DNA from: Puniceicoccales bacterium
Lineage (GTDB): Bacteria > Verrucomicrobiota > Verrucomicrobiia > Opitutales > JAIRLG01
Length of the DNA stretch: 7,257 nucleotides
Assembly: GCA_031278595.1 (NCBI GenBank)
Contig: JAITKE010000052.1
Coordinates: 1-7,257, forward strand
Direction: 5' to 3'
The notes under the pieces were generated by a model that saw only the letters and a list, made by a program, of their open reading frames with translations, searched no databases and was not told the origin of the DNA. How positions within the stretch are numbered: the stretch's first letter is position 1; each line of letters starts with the position of its first letter. Position numbers and translations under genes: made by a program. Below, piece after piece: positions 1 to 7,257 of the stretch.

Positions 1-21
1 CCACCCCGCCCTTCGCCCGGC

Positions 22-138
22 CCTCCTCTGAAAAGGCAGCCCCAAACGGGCTCCGGCCCGCTGTGCGGGCCGCGCGGAGGGGCGAGGCGCAAGCGCCTAA
101 GCGCCTCGCCCGCTCCGCGCCAAAGGCGGCAGAAAAGG
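22..138. repeat. irregular three-hairpin cluster at left edge
   Basis: Three hairpins follow one another. The first is AGCCC/GGGCT (38-42 with 48-52, 5-nt loop). The second is GGCCCGC/GCGGGCC (55-61 with 65-71, loop TGT). The third is a long GC stem (72-90 with 101-120, one bulged G at 112, 10-nt loop). An outer pairing of 22-30 with 130-138 can be drawn; two of its nine pairs are C-A on the + strand and would be G-U wobbles in a minus-strand RNA. Inside that pairing, 31-37 and 121-129 do not pair, so this is a looser relative of elements A to F. The AAAGGCGGC and AAAGGCAGC words resemble the outer-stem arms of C and F. Nearby + strand ORFs (from 63) consist of this repeat and look spurious. 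The hairpins are certain; membership of the family is inferred. Confidence 0.6.
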
Positions 139-225
139 AGGAGGGGAGGCTCGGTCGCCGCTGGGAAAGGAGCCCATCGCCTGGCCGGGAACTGGATTTT
201 TGGAATCCGGGGATTAGAGAGTGTC

Positions 226-386
226 GTCAAATAAAAGCTGGAGATTTCCGTCAATCGTGAGAGCTGGGGGGGTTATCGAGCGTTTTGGCGGGGGCCCCGG
301 GACGCTCGCTTCGCGAGCAAGCGGCTTTAGCCGCTTAAGCCCTCTTCGCGGGCTGTCCCGGGGCCCCAAAAAAACGCCCCCTCATT
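226..386 (+). repeat. cloverleaf repeat element, copy A (upstream of mnmG)
   Basis: A perfect 13-bp outer stem, GGGGCCCCGGGAC (291-303) with its complement (355-367), encloses three hairpins. H1 is GCTCGC-TTC-GCGAGC (304-318). H2 is AAGCGGCTTTAGCCGCTT (319-336). H3 is GCCCTCTTCGCGGGC (339-353, one T-C mismatch). Junctions are 0, 0, 2 and 1 unpaired bases. On the 5' side lie two imperfect tandem units starting with AGCTGG at 236 and 262 (26-nt step). Copy B at 2645-2825 is the same element inverted, with only two differences across the 77-nt core, both in H3. The element ends about 70 nt before the mini-ORF preceding mnmG. It is not a standard terminator, because no T-run follows the outer stem in either direction. 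Confidence 0.92.
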
Positions 387-457
387 CTAGTTTGACAATA
401 TCCTCTAGAAAGGGTTGAGAGCAGGAATAGAAAAGGTCGGAAGTGGGGAGGAAAGGA

Positions 458-493
458 ATGAACTTGCCGCTGCGCGTTTTGGGATTCCCTTAG
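458..493 (+). promoter_or_regulatory. possible leader-peptide mini-ORF before mnmG
   Basis: ATG at 458 opens an 11-codon frame (MNLPLRVLGFP) closed by TAG at 491-493, six bases before the mnmG ATG. It is preceded by GGGGAGG at 445-451, a near-ideal Shine-Dalgarno with a 6-nt spacer. mnmG itself has only AGAGGT ending two bases before its ATG, which is too close to work well. The mini-ORF is in the same frame as mnmG, so only the TAG separates them. Translational coupling or reinitiation is a reasonable reading. Two UUG Leu codons and one GGA codon are normally read by tRNAs that MnmE/MnmG modify, which makes autoregulation conceivable but unproven. It may also be a chance ORF. Confidence 0.3.
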
Positions 494-499
494 AGGTCT

Positions 500-2410
<1,911 letters not shown>

Positions 2411-2424
2411 ATTTCCCTGGGCGG

Positions 2425-2519
2425 GTTTTGGTCGCTGGCTCCCCGCAGGGGAGCCCGTCGCCGCGGCGCGCCGCGGCGGCGCCGCTTTTTTCTCTGAAAA
2501 AAGCGGCAGCGGCCAAAAC
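2425..2519 (+). repeat. cloverleaf element D, 15 nt after the mnmG stop
   Basis: The outer stem pairs GTTTTGGTCGCTG (2425-2437) with CAGCGGCCAAAAC (2507-2519), 11-13 bp depending on how the innermost pairs are shared with the arms. Inside are H1 (2437-2444 with 2448-2455, loop GCA), H2 (2457-2467 with 2470-2480, 2-nt loop) and H3 (2481-2492 with 2496-2507, loop TCT, with six A-T pairs in its centre). Both imperfect pairs, T2432-G2512 and T2458-G2479, are wobbles if the + strand is transcribed and C-A mismatches otherwise. This favours a folded 3' end of the mnmG transcript. It could protect the mRNA or attenuate transcription, but no U-tract follows it. The sequence is unrelated to A/B while the plan is the same. 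Confidence 0.85.
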
Positions 2520-2644
2520 AGTGGAGAACCTGACAAGCCTCGAAACCAACCAGCCCTCTCTGCGCTCATCGCCCGAAGAAAACCCCTCCTTCTGCTATTG
2601 CCCGAAGGGGAACGTGGAAGCCCTAGAGGGCGCCTTCAAACTGA

Positions 2645-2825
2645 AATGAGGGGGGCATTTTGGGGCCCCGGGACAGCCCTCAAAGAGGGCTTAAGCGGCT
2701 AAAGCCGCTTGCTCGCGAAGCGAGCGTCCCGGGGCCCCCGCCAAGACGCTCGACGAAGCCCCAGCTCCTACGATTGACAGAACCTCAGCTTTCAGGATTG
2801 ATAGAAGTTCTAGCTTTTATTTGGC
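2645..2825 (-). repeat. cloverleaf repeat element, copy B (inverted copy of A)
   Basis: This is the reverse complement of element A. The 13-bp outer stem is 2662-2674 with 2726-2738 and encloses the same three hairpins; H3 here is perfectly paired (GCCCTC-TTT-GAGGGC on the minus strand). Homology extends to the flanking AATAAAAGCT and CCCCCTCATT words shared with A. On the minus strand three tandem units beginning with AGCT start at 2815, 2790 and 2766 (25- and 24-nt steps), against two in A. It lies 27 nt beyond the bamA stop, in the same direction as bamA transcription, so it would form the 3' end of a dnaB-bamA mRNA. No U-tract follows it. Confidence 0.92.
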
Positions 2826-2851
2826 AATGCCCTCGGGCCTTCTTCTGGTAC

Positions 2852-5218
2852 CTAGAAGCCCGTGCTGAAGGAGAAGTTGAACTGCATCGTGTGGCGCTTG
2901 GTGCCCCTCGCCCGGCGGGCGGGGAAGCCGAAGTCGAGGCGCAGCGGGGCGCCCATGACCAGGATGCGCAGGCCAAAGCCGTAGTCCACGTGGATGTTCT
3001 TCGGCCTCAGATCGAATTTCCTGGCGTTGATATAACCGCATTCGCCAAAAACCGCGAGTCTCATCGGATCGAAGAGATCGAGGGCGTATTCGGCACAGGT
3101 ATAGACCAGGGAATTCCCGCCGATGACGTAGCCCTCCGCGTCCTGCGGCCCGATGTCCCGGGAGCCGAAGCCCCGCATCTCCTCACCGCCGCCGAGGAAG
3201 AAGCGCTCGGTGTAGGGGATGCGCCGGTGTCGAAAGGCACTGAGGCTGCCGAAATGTCCCGAGAGCGAGAGCACCTGGGTATGTTTCGTCTGCAGGAGAA
3301 AGTGGCGGACGGCCGTGGCCTCCAGGCGGTGAAAGTGGGTACTGCCGCCAAAAATCCCCCCGGAAATCTCGTTGGTGATGTCGATGGAGGAGCCCTGGGT
3401 CGGCAGCGTGAGGTCGTCCCGGGTGTCGCGCTCCAGCAGAAAGCCCACCCGCGAAATCGACCGGCGCCCGGCATCCTGCTTCAGCTCGAAGGGGGCCTGT
3501 TTCCCCACATCGCCGATTCTCTGCCGCTCGAGCCGATAGCTCAACTTCCCCGTCCAGTATTCCCAAAGGGCCTTGCGGAAGTAGATTTCGCCGCCCAGGT
3601 GCCGCTCGCGGTAGGACGGCCCGTCGTAGTTGAAGTCCGAGCTCTTGAACTGGTCCCGGGTGGCGAAGAGCTCGCAGCCGAAGGTGAGCTCCCGGTCGAA
3701 GAGCCAGGGCTCCTCGAAGAGCACCGTGACCGAGGTGTTCCTCGTGCCCAGCTGCAGTCGGGCGTTGAACTTCTGGCCGGCCCCCTGGAATCGAGTCCTG
3801 GGGCTGAAGAGGTCGAAGTTGGACTGCGAGATGTCCAGAAAGACGATGATGTTGTTGGCGGCGCTGATGGCCCCGCCGACGGAGGCCTTTCCCGTCGTCT
3901 TCTCCTTGACCTGGATCGAGAGGTCTTTCTGGCTCAGCGAGTGGCAGTCCTGCGGGTGTATCTGGACCTCTTCGAAGAAATGGGTATTGCGCAGGCGTTG
4001 CTGGCTGATCCTCATCTTCACGGTGTCCAGGGGGTCGCCCGGGGCCAGCGATAACTCACGCAGGATCACCTTGTTCTTCGTCCGCGTATTGCCCTTGACC
4101 TGGATGTCCCGCAGCGAGGTGGGCGAGCCCTCTTCGATCTCCAGCTTTAAATCCATACGCCGGCTCTCCTCATCGGAAAGCGCCGAGCTCAGGGAAACTT
4201 CGGTCTGTAGGTAGCCCTTGGAACCGTAGAGGTCCTGAATGCGCTCCTGGGCGGCATCGACGGCCGATGGGGCATAGGCCTGGCCCGAAACCAGGCCCAG
4301 AACCGCCTGGAGCTCCTCGGCGGAGAACAGTTCCACCGTCGGCAGGGCGATGGAGCCAATCGTGTAGCGCTCGCCCCGCTGGATGGGGATCGTGATCCGA
4401 AGACTTCCACGGGGACTGTAGTGAAATTTGACCTCTTCCGGGTCGATGCGGACGTCGAGGTAACCCCCGTCCCAAAACAGCTCCCGTAGGGTCTGGAGAT
4501 CCTGCTGAAAGATCTCGTCGATGAAAATGCCCCGCCGGTTCAGCCAGGACAGAATGTTCCAGGTTCGGGTCAGCATCACCTGGCGGAGCTGCGAGGGCCT
4601 GAGGGGCTCCTGGCCGCTGAAGTCGATCCTCTGGATGCGGTACTTCAGGCCCTCGTCGATGAGGAAGCAGACCTCACGCTCCTGCTCCGAAGATGCTGGG
4701 TCCGCTTCCGGGGCCTGGGGCGGGAGGTCGATGCGGTACTGGGCCTGGATGAAGGGGAATCCCTTTTCACGGTAGAATTTCTGGATTTGCCAGGCATCTT
4801 CGTGGAGGCGGGACTCCTGCAGGCTTTGGCCGACCTTGGTCTGGATTTTTTTCAGAAGAGTCGCAGTGCTGATCTTCCTATTCCCCTCGAAGTGGAGGGC
4901 CTGGATCCTGGGAAGGGCCTCGAGTTGGAAGCGGACGAGGACCCCCTCCTCCGTTTCTTCGGCATCGACCCGAATGTCGGAAAAAAGCTGGGTCGCGTAG
5001 AGCGAGCGGAGGGACTGGTCGGCCAGATGGGCCCGGAAGGGTTCGGTCTTCTTCAGCGCGACGTGGGCCAGGAGGAAGTCCCGATGGGCTCGGGGCGCCT
5101 GGCCCCGGAAGGAAAACTCGATCTCCTGTACCGGACGTCCCTCCGGCTCCCCCCGAAGCGCCTGCCCACACAGCAGCGAGGCGCACAGAAAAATAGAAAT
5201 ACGTCGATGGAATCTCAT
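2852..5218 (-). CDS. bamA: outer membrane protein assembly factor BamA (Omp85 family)
   Basis: BamA is the outer-membrane insertase that folds beta-barrel proteins, with POTRA domains in the periplasm. From the ATG at 5218 the product is 788 residues, the usual BamA size. It has an N-terminal signal peptide (MRFHRR, then a hydrophobic ISIFLCASLLCG core). Five POTRA repeats follow at about 29-102, 103-192, 193-284, 285-367 and 368-441, each with the beta-alpha-alpha-beta-beta pattern and typical endings such as GNTRTKNKVILREL in POTRA5. The C-terminal barrel begins near 443 and shows RDTRDDLTLPTQGS, the loop-6 motif MRGF (about 681-684) and a final FSFSTGF with terminal Phe, the barrel targeting signal. 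A GTG at 5239, overlapping dnaB, would add seven residues. The ATG is preferred because it opens the signal peptide cleanly and lies four bases after the dnaB stop. Neither start has a clear Shine-Dalgarno. A TamA-like paralogue is less likely because TamA has three POTRAs. Confidence 0.93.
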   Translation of the reverse strand: MRFHRRISIFLCASLLCGQALRGEPEGRPVQEIEFSFRGQAPRAHRDFLLAHVALKKTEPFRAHLADQSLRSLYATQLFSDIRVDAEETEEGVLVRFQLEALPRIQALHFEGNRKISTATLLKKIQTKVGQSLQESRLHEDAWQIQKFYREKGFPFIQAQYRIDLPPQAPEADPASSEQEREVCFLIDEGLKYRIQRIDFSGQEPLRPSQLRQVMLTRTWNILSWLNRRGIFIDEIFQQDLQTLRELFWDGGYLDVRIDPEEVKFHYSPRGSLRITIPIQRGERYTIGSIALPTVELFSAEELQAVLGLVSGQAYAPSAVDAAQERIQDLYGSKGYLQTEVSLSSALSDEESRRMDLKLEIEEGSPTSLRDIQVKGNTRTKNKVILRELSLAPGDPLDTVKMRISQQRLRNTHFFEEVQIHPQDCHSLSQKDLSIQVKEKTTGKASVGGAISAANNIIVFLDISQSNFDLFSPRTRFQGAGQKFNARLQLGTRNTSVTVLFEEPWLFDRELTFGCELFATRDQFKSSDFNYDGPSYRERHLGGEIYFRKALWEYWTGKLSYRLERQRIGDVGKQAPFELKQDAGRRSISRVGFLLERDTRDDLTLPTQGSSIDITNEISGGIFGGSTHFHRLEATAVRHFLLQTKHTQVLSLSGHFGSLSAFRHRRIPYTERFFLGGGEEMRGFGSRDIGPQDAEGYVIGGNSLVYTCAEYALDLFDPMRLAVFGECGYINARKFDLRPKNIHVDYGFGLRILVMGAPLRLDFGFPARRARGTKRHTMQFNFSFSTGF

Positions 5219-5222
5219 AAAA

Positions 5223-6620
5223 CTAGGACAGAGCGGCACTGGCCGCGCTGAAGTTCTCGAATTTGGTCAAGTTTTTCCGGAAAGCAAGGCGGACGATGCC
5301 GACGGGCCCGTTGCGCTGCTTCGCGATGATCAGCTCCCGTATGACGGTGTCGCTGGATAGCTCCTCCGTCTCGTCATCCCCTTTGCGCTTGGCCAGCAGC
5401 AGGACCACATCGGCATCCTGCTCGATGGCGCCCGATTCCCGCAGGTCGGAGAGCCGTGGCAGGCGCTTCTCCCGCTCCGTGTCCCGATTGAGCTGGCTCA
5501 GGACGACCACCGGGACGTTGAGCTCCTTGGCCATCGCCTTGATGCCGCGGGAAATCTCCGCCACCTGCTGCTCCCGCGGCGCCCGCGTATCGCTGCCGGC
5601 AATGAGCTGCAGATAATCGATGAGGATGAGCCCCAGCTGGTGCTTATTGGTGAGCCGCCGTGCCTTGGCCCGCATCTCCAGAATCGTCATGCTGGCGGAC
5701 TCGTCGATCCACAGCGGGGTGTTGCGGAAGGAGTGGATGACCTGGTGAATGGCCGCCAATCCCTCGCCGTGCACCCGGCCCTTCTTCAGCGCCGTCATGT
5801 CGGTGCCGGACTGGCTGCAGAGCAGGCGCAGGGCCAGCTGGTCGGCGCTCATCTCCAGGCTGAAAAAGAGGGTGGGAAAGCTCTTCTGCCCCCCCTGGTT
5901 CGGCAGAACCGCCGCCTGGGCGAAGCTCAGCGCCAGGCTGGTCTTGCCGATGGAGGGCCGGGCCGCCAGGACGATCATCTCGGAGGGATGGAAGCCGAAG
6001 GTCAGACGGTCGAGGTCGACGAAGCCGGAGGGAACCCCGGCCACCGCCCCCTTCCGCTCCAGCATCTGGTTGATGAGGGGGGCGACCCGGTCGACGGATT
6101 TTTGGATCGGGGTGACGGTGTCGACGAGCCGATCCTGGCTGATGGCGAAGACGGAGCTTTCGAAGCCTTCCAAAAAGGGGGCGACATCGTCGATGCCGGC
6201 GTAGGCCTTTTCGATTCCCTCGGTGGCGACGCGTAGGACGCGCCGGACGAGCTCCAGGTCGCGGATCCGCTGGATGTAGTGGTGGACATGGGCGGGAGTG
6301 TCGATGCGGCTGAGGATGGACTGGAGGGTGTCGTAGCCGCCGATGGAGGCGAGCTCGCCCTGGGAGGAGAGCTTTTCGGCCAGCAGGAGCTCCGTGACCG
6401 GTTTCGCCTCGGTGTAGAGTTGGTGAATGGCCCGGAAAATGGTCTGGTGGGCCGGCAGGTAGAAGGAATCCGGCGAGATGTGGAACTCCAGGCAGAGCAG
6501 CAGGCTCTCCTGCCCGCCCTCCAGGAGGCAGCTGGCCAGCAGGGCCTGCTCAAAGTCGACGCTGTGGGGCGGCTCGCGCGCGAGACGCGGAGCGGCGGAG
6601 GCGGTTTGGGTGCGGGCCAT
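5223..6620 (-). CDS. dnaB: replicative DNA helicase DnaB
   Basis: DnaB is the hexameric 5'-3' helicase that unwinds DNA at the replication fork and recruits primase. The 465 residues match the family length. The N-terminal helical primase-interacting domain (about 17-160) begins PPHSVDFEQALLASCLLEGG, the usual DnaB opening. A linker of about 160-195 follows, then the RecA-like ATPase: Walker A ARPSIGKTS (220-228; K226, T227), FFSLEM (252-257), Walker B LILIDYLQLI (331-340; D335), the REQQVAEISR segment (349-358), VVLSQLNR (372-379), DLRESGAIEQDAD (392-404) and KQRNGPVGIVRLAF (434-447). There is no intein or insertion. No Shine-Dalgarno precedes the ATG. The 5' leader can form a small hairpin (CGAAGG/CCTTCG), and a -10-like TAAAAT reads on the minus strand at 6682-6687 without a matching -35. 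The gene is followed almost without gap by bamA, a likely two-gene operon. Confidence 0.97.
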   Translation of the reverse strand: MARTQTASAAPRLAREPPHSVDFEQALLASCLLEGGQESLLLCLEFHISPDSFYLPAHQTIFRAIHQLYTEAKPVTELLLAEKLSSQGELASIGGYDTLQSILSRIDTPAHVHHYIQRIRDLELVRRVLRVATEGIEKAYAGIDDVAPFLEGFESSVFAISQDRLVDTVTPIQKSVDRVAPLINQMLERKGAVAGVPSGFVDLDRLTFGFHPSEMIVLAARPSIGKTSLALSFAQAAVLPNQGGQKSFPTLFFSLEMSADQLALRLLCSQSGTDMTALKKGRVHGEGLAAIHQVIHSFRNTPLWIDESASMTILEMRAKARRLTNKHQLGLILIDYLQLIAGSDTRAPREQQVAEISRGIKAMAKELNVPVVVLSQLNRDTEREKRLPRLSDLRESGAIEQDADVVLLLAKRKGDDETEELSSDTVIRELIIAKQRNGPVGIVRLAFRKNLTKFENFSAASAALS

Positions 6621-6733
6621 GGCTATGCCGAAGGAGGATTAGCCTTCGAAACACTTTTTCAAACGAAATTTCCCAGGGTGGATTTTACTTCAGATTTTTT
6701 CGACAGAAAGGGCTCTTTTTCCGGCATGGGGTT

Positions 6734-6760
6734 ACCACAGAGGGATATCTCATCTGTGGT
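6734..6760. promoter_or_regulatory. 8-bp dyad, possible operator or hairpin upstream of dnaB
   Basis: ACCACAGA (6734-6741) and TCTGTGGT (6753-6760) form a perfect inverted repeat with an 11-nt spacer. The centre lies about 127 nt before the dnaB start and the dyad abuts the T-run leading into cloverleaf C. The size and spacing would suit a dimeric regulator, but it may simply be a hairpin belonging to the repeat. No regulator is recognised. Confidence 0.3.
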
Positions 6761-6764
6761 TTTT

Positions 6765-6854
6765 GGGGCTGCCTTTGGCTTCCAAAGGAAGCGGCCCGCC
6801 GGAGGCGGGCCCCGCCGAAGCCCCCTCCGGGGGCTTCGGCGCAAAGGCAGCCCC
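6765..6854. repeat. cloverleaf element C upstream of dnaB
   Basis: A perfect 13-bp outer stem, GGGGCTGCCTTTG (6765-6777) with 6842-6854, encloses three perfect hairpins. H1 is GCTTCC-AAA-GGAAGC (6778-6792). H2 has an 8-bp stem with loop GGA (6793-6811). H3 has a 12-bp stem with loop TCC (6814-6840). Unpaired junction bases number 0, 0, 2 and 1, exactly as in element A, although the primary sequence differs almost everywhere. No T-run follows either end, so it is not a standard terminator. Confidence 0.9.
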
Positions 6855-6885
6855 AGGCCATTGAAGGGAGATGGTCGTCATCGAG

Positions 6886-6945
6886 CCCCGGTTTTTCGGA
6901 TCCCCGGTTTTTCGGCCAAGGTTTTTTCCGCCCCCGGTTTTTCGG
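6886..6945 (+). repeat. short tandem array, CCCCGGTTTTTCGG units
   Basis: Three exact copies of the 14-mer CCCCGGTTTTTCGG start at 6886, 6902 and 6932. A degenerate fourth unit (CCAAGGTTTTTTCCG, from 6916) fills the interval, giving a step of about 15 nt. The array ends 12 nt before the outer stem of element E, in the position that the AGCT units hold relative to elements A and B. The spacing is too short and continuous for a CRISPR array. Confidence 0.85.
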
Positions 6946-6957
6946 GAGGGCTTGGTG

Positions 6958-7048
6958 GGGCCGGCTTTGGATTTCTCCGAAATCAGGCCCGCGGAGCGGG
7001 CCACAAGGGAGGCAGGACGGAGTCCTGCCTCCCTTGCAAAGCCGGCCC
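6958..7048. repeat. cloverleaf element E
   Basis: The 12-bp outer stem pairs GGGCCGGCTTTG (6958-6969) with 7037-7048. Inside are H1 GATTTC-TCC-GAAATC (6970-6984), H2 GGCCCGC-GGA-GCGGGCC (6986-7002) and H3 with a perfect 15-bp stem and loop GGA (7004-7036). Single A residues at 6985 and 7003 are the only unpaired junction bases. All arms are perfectly complementary. Confidence 0.9.
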
Positions 7049-7051
7049 AAA

Positions 7052-7108
7052 ACACCCCTGGGGCTTCGAGACACCACCTGGGCTCCGGGATGCCCCTGGG
7101 CCTTCGTC
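7052..7108 (+). repeat. three imperfect 19-nt tandem units
   Basis: Units at 7052-7070, 7071-7089 and 7090-7108 each follow the pattern ACACCcCTGGGgCTTCGag. They fill the gap between elements E and F exactly. The word CTGGGGCTTCG in unit 1 also occurs in the tandem units of element B (minus strand, 2764-2754), which hints at a common origin of the flanking arrays. Confidence 0.7.
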
Positions 7109-7109
7109 T

Positions 7110-7226
7110 GGGGGCCGCCTTTGCGGCGGAAAAACAAAAGTTCTTTTGGTTTTTCCGCCGCGGCCCGCGGCGCGGGTGCCCCCGCGCCGCAGGCCGAAGC
7201 CCCGGAGGGGCCCAAAGGCGGCCCCC
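7110..7226. repeat. cloverleaf element F near right edge
   Basis: The perfect 14-bp outer stem pairs GGGGGCCGCCTTTG (7110-7123) with 7213-7226. H1 (7124-7160) is a 16-17 bp stem with one bulged G and an A/T-rich middle. H2 (7162-7195) pairs GGCC ends and a 10-bp inner stem around loop TGCC, interrupted by one C-A mismatch. H3 is GCCCC-GGA-GGGGC (7199-7211). Here the long arms come first and the short arm last, the reverse of C and E, so it may be in the opposite orientation. ORFs running through it on both strands look like palindrome artefacts. Confidence 0.85.
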
Positions 7227-7257
7227 CACCCACCCGCCCCAGCCGAAGGCCCAGACC

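Noticed and set aside
291..367. tRNA gene suggested by the cloverleaf shape
   Set aside because: The loops are 2-4 nt, there is no 7-nt anticodon loop or T-loop consensus, and the outer stem is 13 bp instead of 7.
392..397. TTGACA as a -35 box for mnmG
   Set aside because: No hexamer resembling TATAAT lies 15-19 nt downstream; the best candidate matches at two of six positions.
221..418. 65-codon + strand frame across element A
   Set aside because: It is a translation of the repeat core, with no independent coding evidence.
2425..2519. Integron attC site
   Set aside because: The ends do not fit the GTTRRRY/RYYYAAC core sites, three arms are present, and no integrase or cassette array is visible.
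2425..2738. Intrinsic terminators between mnmG and bamA
   Set aside because: The stems of D and B are strong, but neither is followed by a T-run in the direction of transcription.
2660..4054. 464-codon open frame on the + strand, antisense to bamA
   Set aside because: It begins inside repeat B and lies opposite a clear bamA reading frame. The translation is compositionally biased, with no recognisable domain; it is a high-GC shadow.
6682..6687. TAAAAT on the minus strand as the dnaB -10 box
   Set aside because: It matches five of six positions but has no -35 partner at 16-18 nt; it is kept only as a remark under dnaB.
6886..6945. CRISPR-like array
   Set aside because: Repeats of 14 nt with 1-2 nt between units are tandem repeats, with no spacers.
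6685..7233. 182-codon minus-strand frame upstream of dnaB
   Set aside because: It is composed of the hairpin arms of elements C, E and F; palindromic GC-rich repeats lack stops by composition.
6871..7257. + strand frame from ATG at 6871 open to the window end (129 codons)
   Set aside because: It runs through the tandem array and elements E and F, with no domain and no properly spaced ribosome site. An open frame of this length is not surprising at this GC content.

Overview
The window is GC-rich bacterial chromosomal DNA (estimated by eye, well above 60% G+C). It holds three complete housekeeping genes. mnmG (tRNA wobble-uridine modification, 500-2410) is on the + strand. dnaB (replicative helicase, 5223-6620) and a bamA-type outer-membrane protein insertase (2852-5218) lie head to tail on the - strand and converge on mnmG. 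The BamA homologue, with signal peptide, five POTRA repeats and a barrel ending in phenylalanine, shows a diderm host. Proximity of dnaB and mnmG is also known from Chlamydiae, so a member of the Planctomycetota-Verrucomicrobiota-Chlamydiota group is a plausible guess. This is inference and cannot be settled from three conserved genes.

Layout. 1-457 holds no credible gene. It contains an irregular three-hairpin cluster (22-138) and a regular cloverleaf-shaped repeat (A, 226-386). An 11-codon mini-ORF with a strong Shine-Dalgarno sequence (458-493) then leads into mnmG. The convergent gap 2411-2851 holds a cloverleaf of unrelated sequence right after the mnmG stop (D, 2425-2519), about 125 featureless bases, and a second, inverted copy of element A (B, 2645-2825). 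bamA starts about 4 nt after the dnaB stop, so the two are probably cotranscribed. The 637 bases upstream of dnaB (6621-7257) hold no supported gene. They contain an 8-bp dyad, three further cloverleaf elements (C 6765-6854, E 6958-7048, F 7110-7226), and short tandem-repeat arrays directly before E and F.

The most striking content is the intergenic DNA. Elements A to F share an architecture rather than a sequence: an 11-14 bp GC-rich outer stem enclosing three consecutive hairpins, many with 3-nt loops, with almost no unpaired bases between arms. Four of them (A, B, E, F) have imperfect tandem repeats of about 15-26 nt directly on one flank. I do not recognise this as a named repeat family. 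The elements occur in every intergenic space and in none of the three genes.

The genes serve separate core functions: translation fidelity (MnmG), replication fork unwinding (DnaB) and outer-membrane biogenesis (BamA). Nothing shows a shared pathway. No canonical hairpin-plus-U-tract terminator and no convincing two-box promoter was found.
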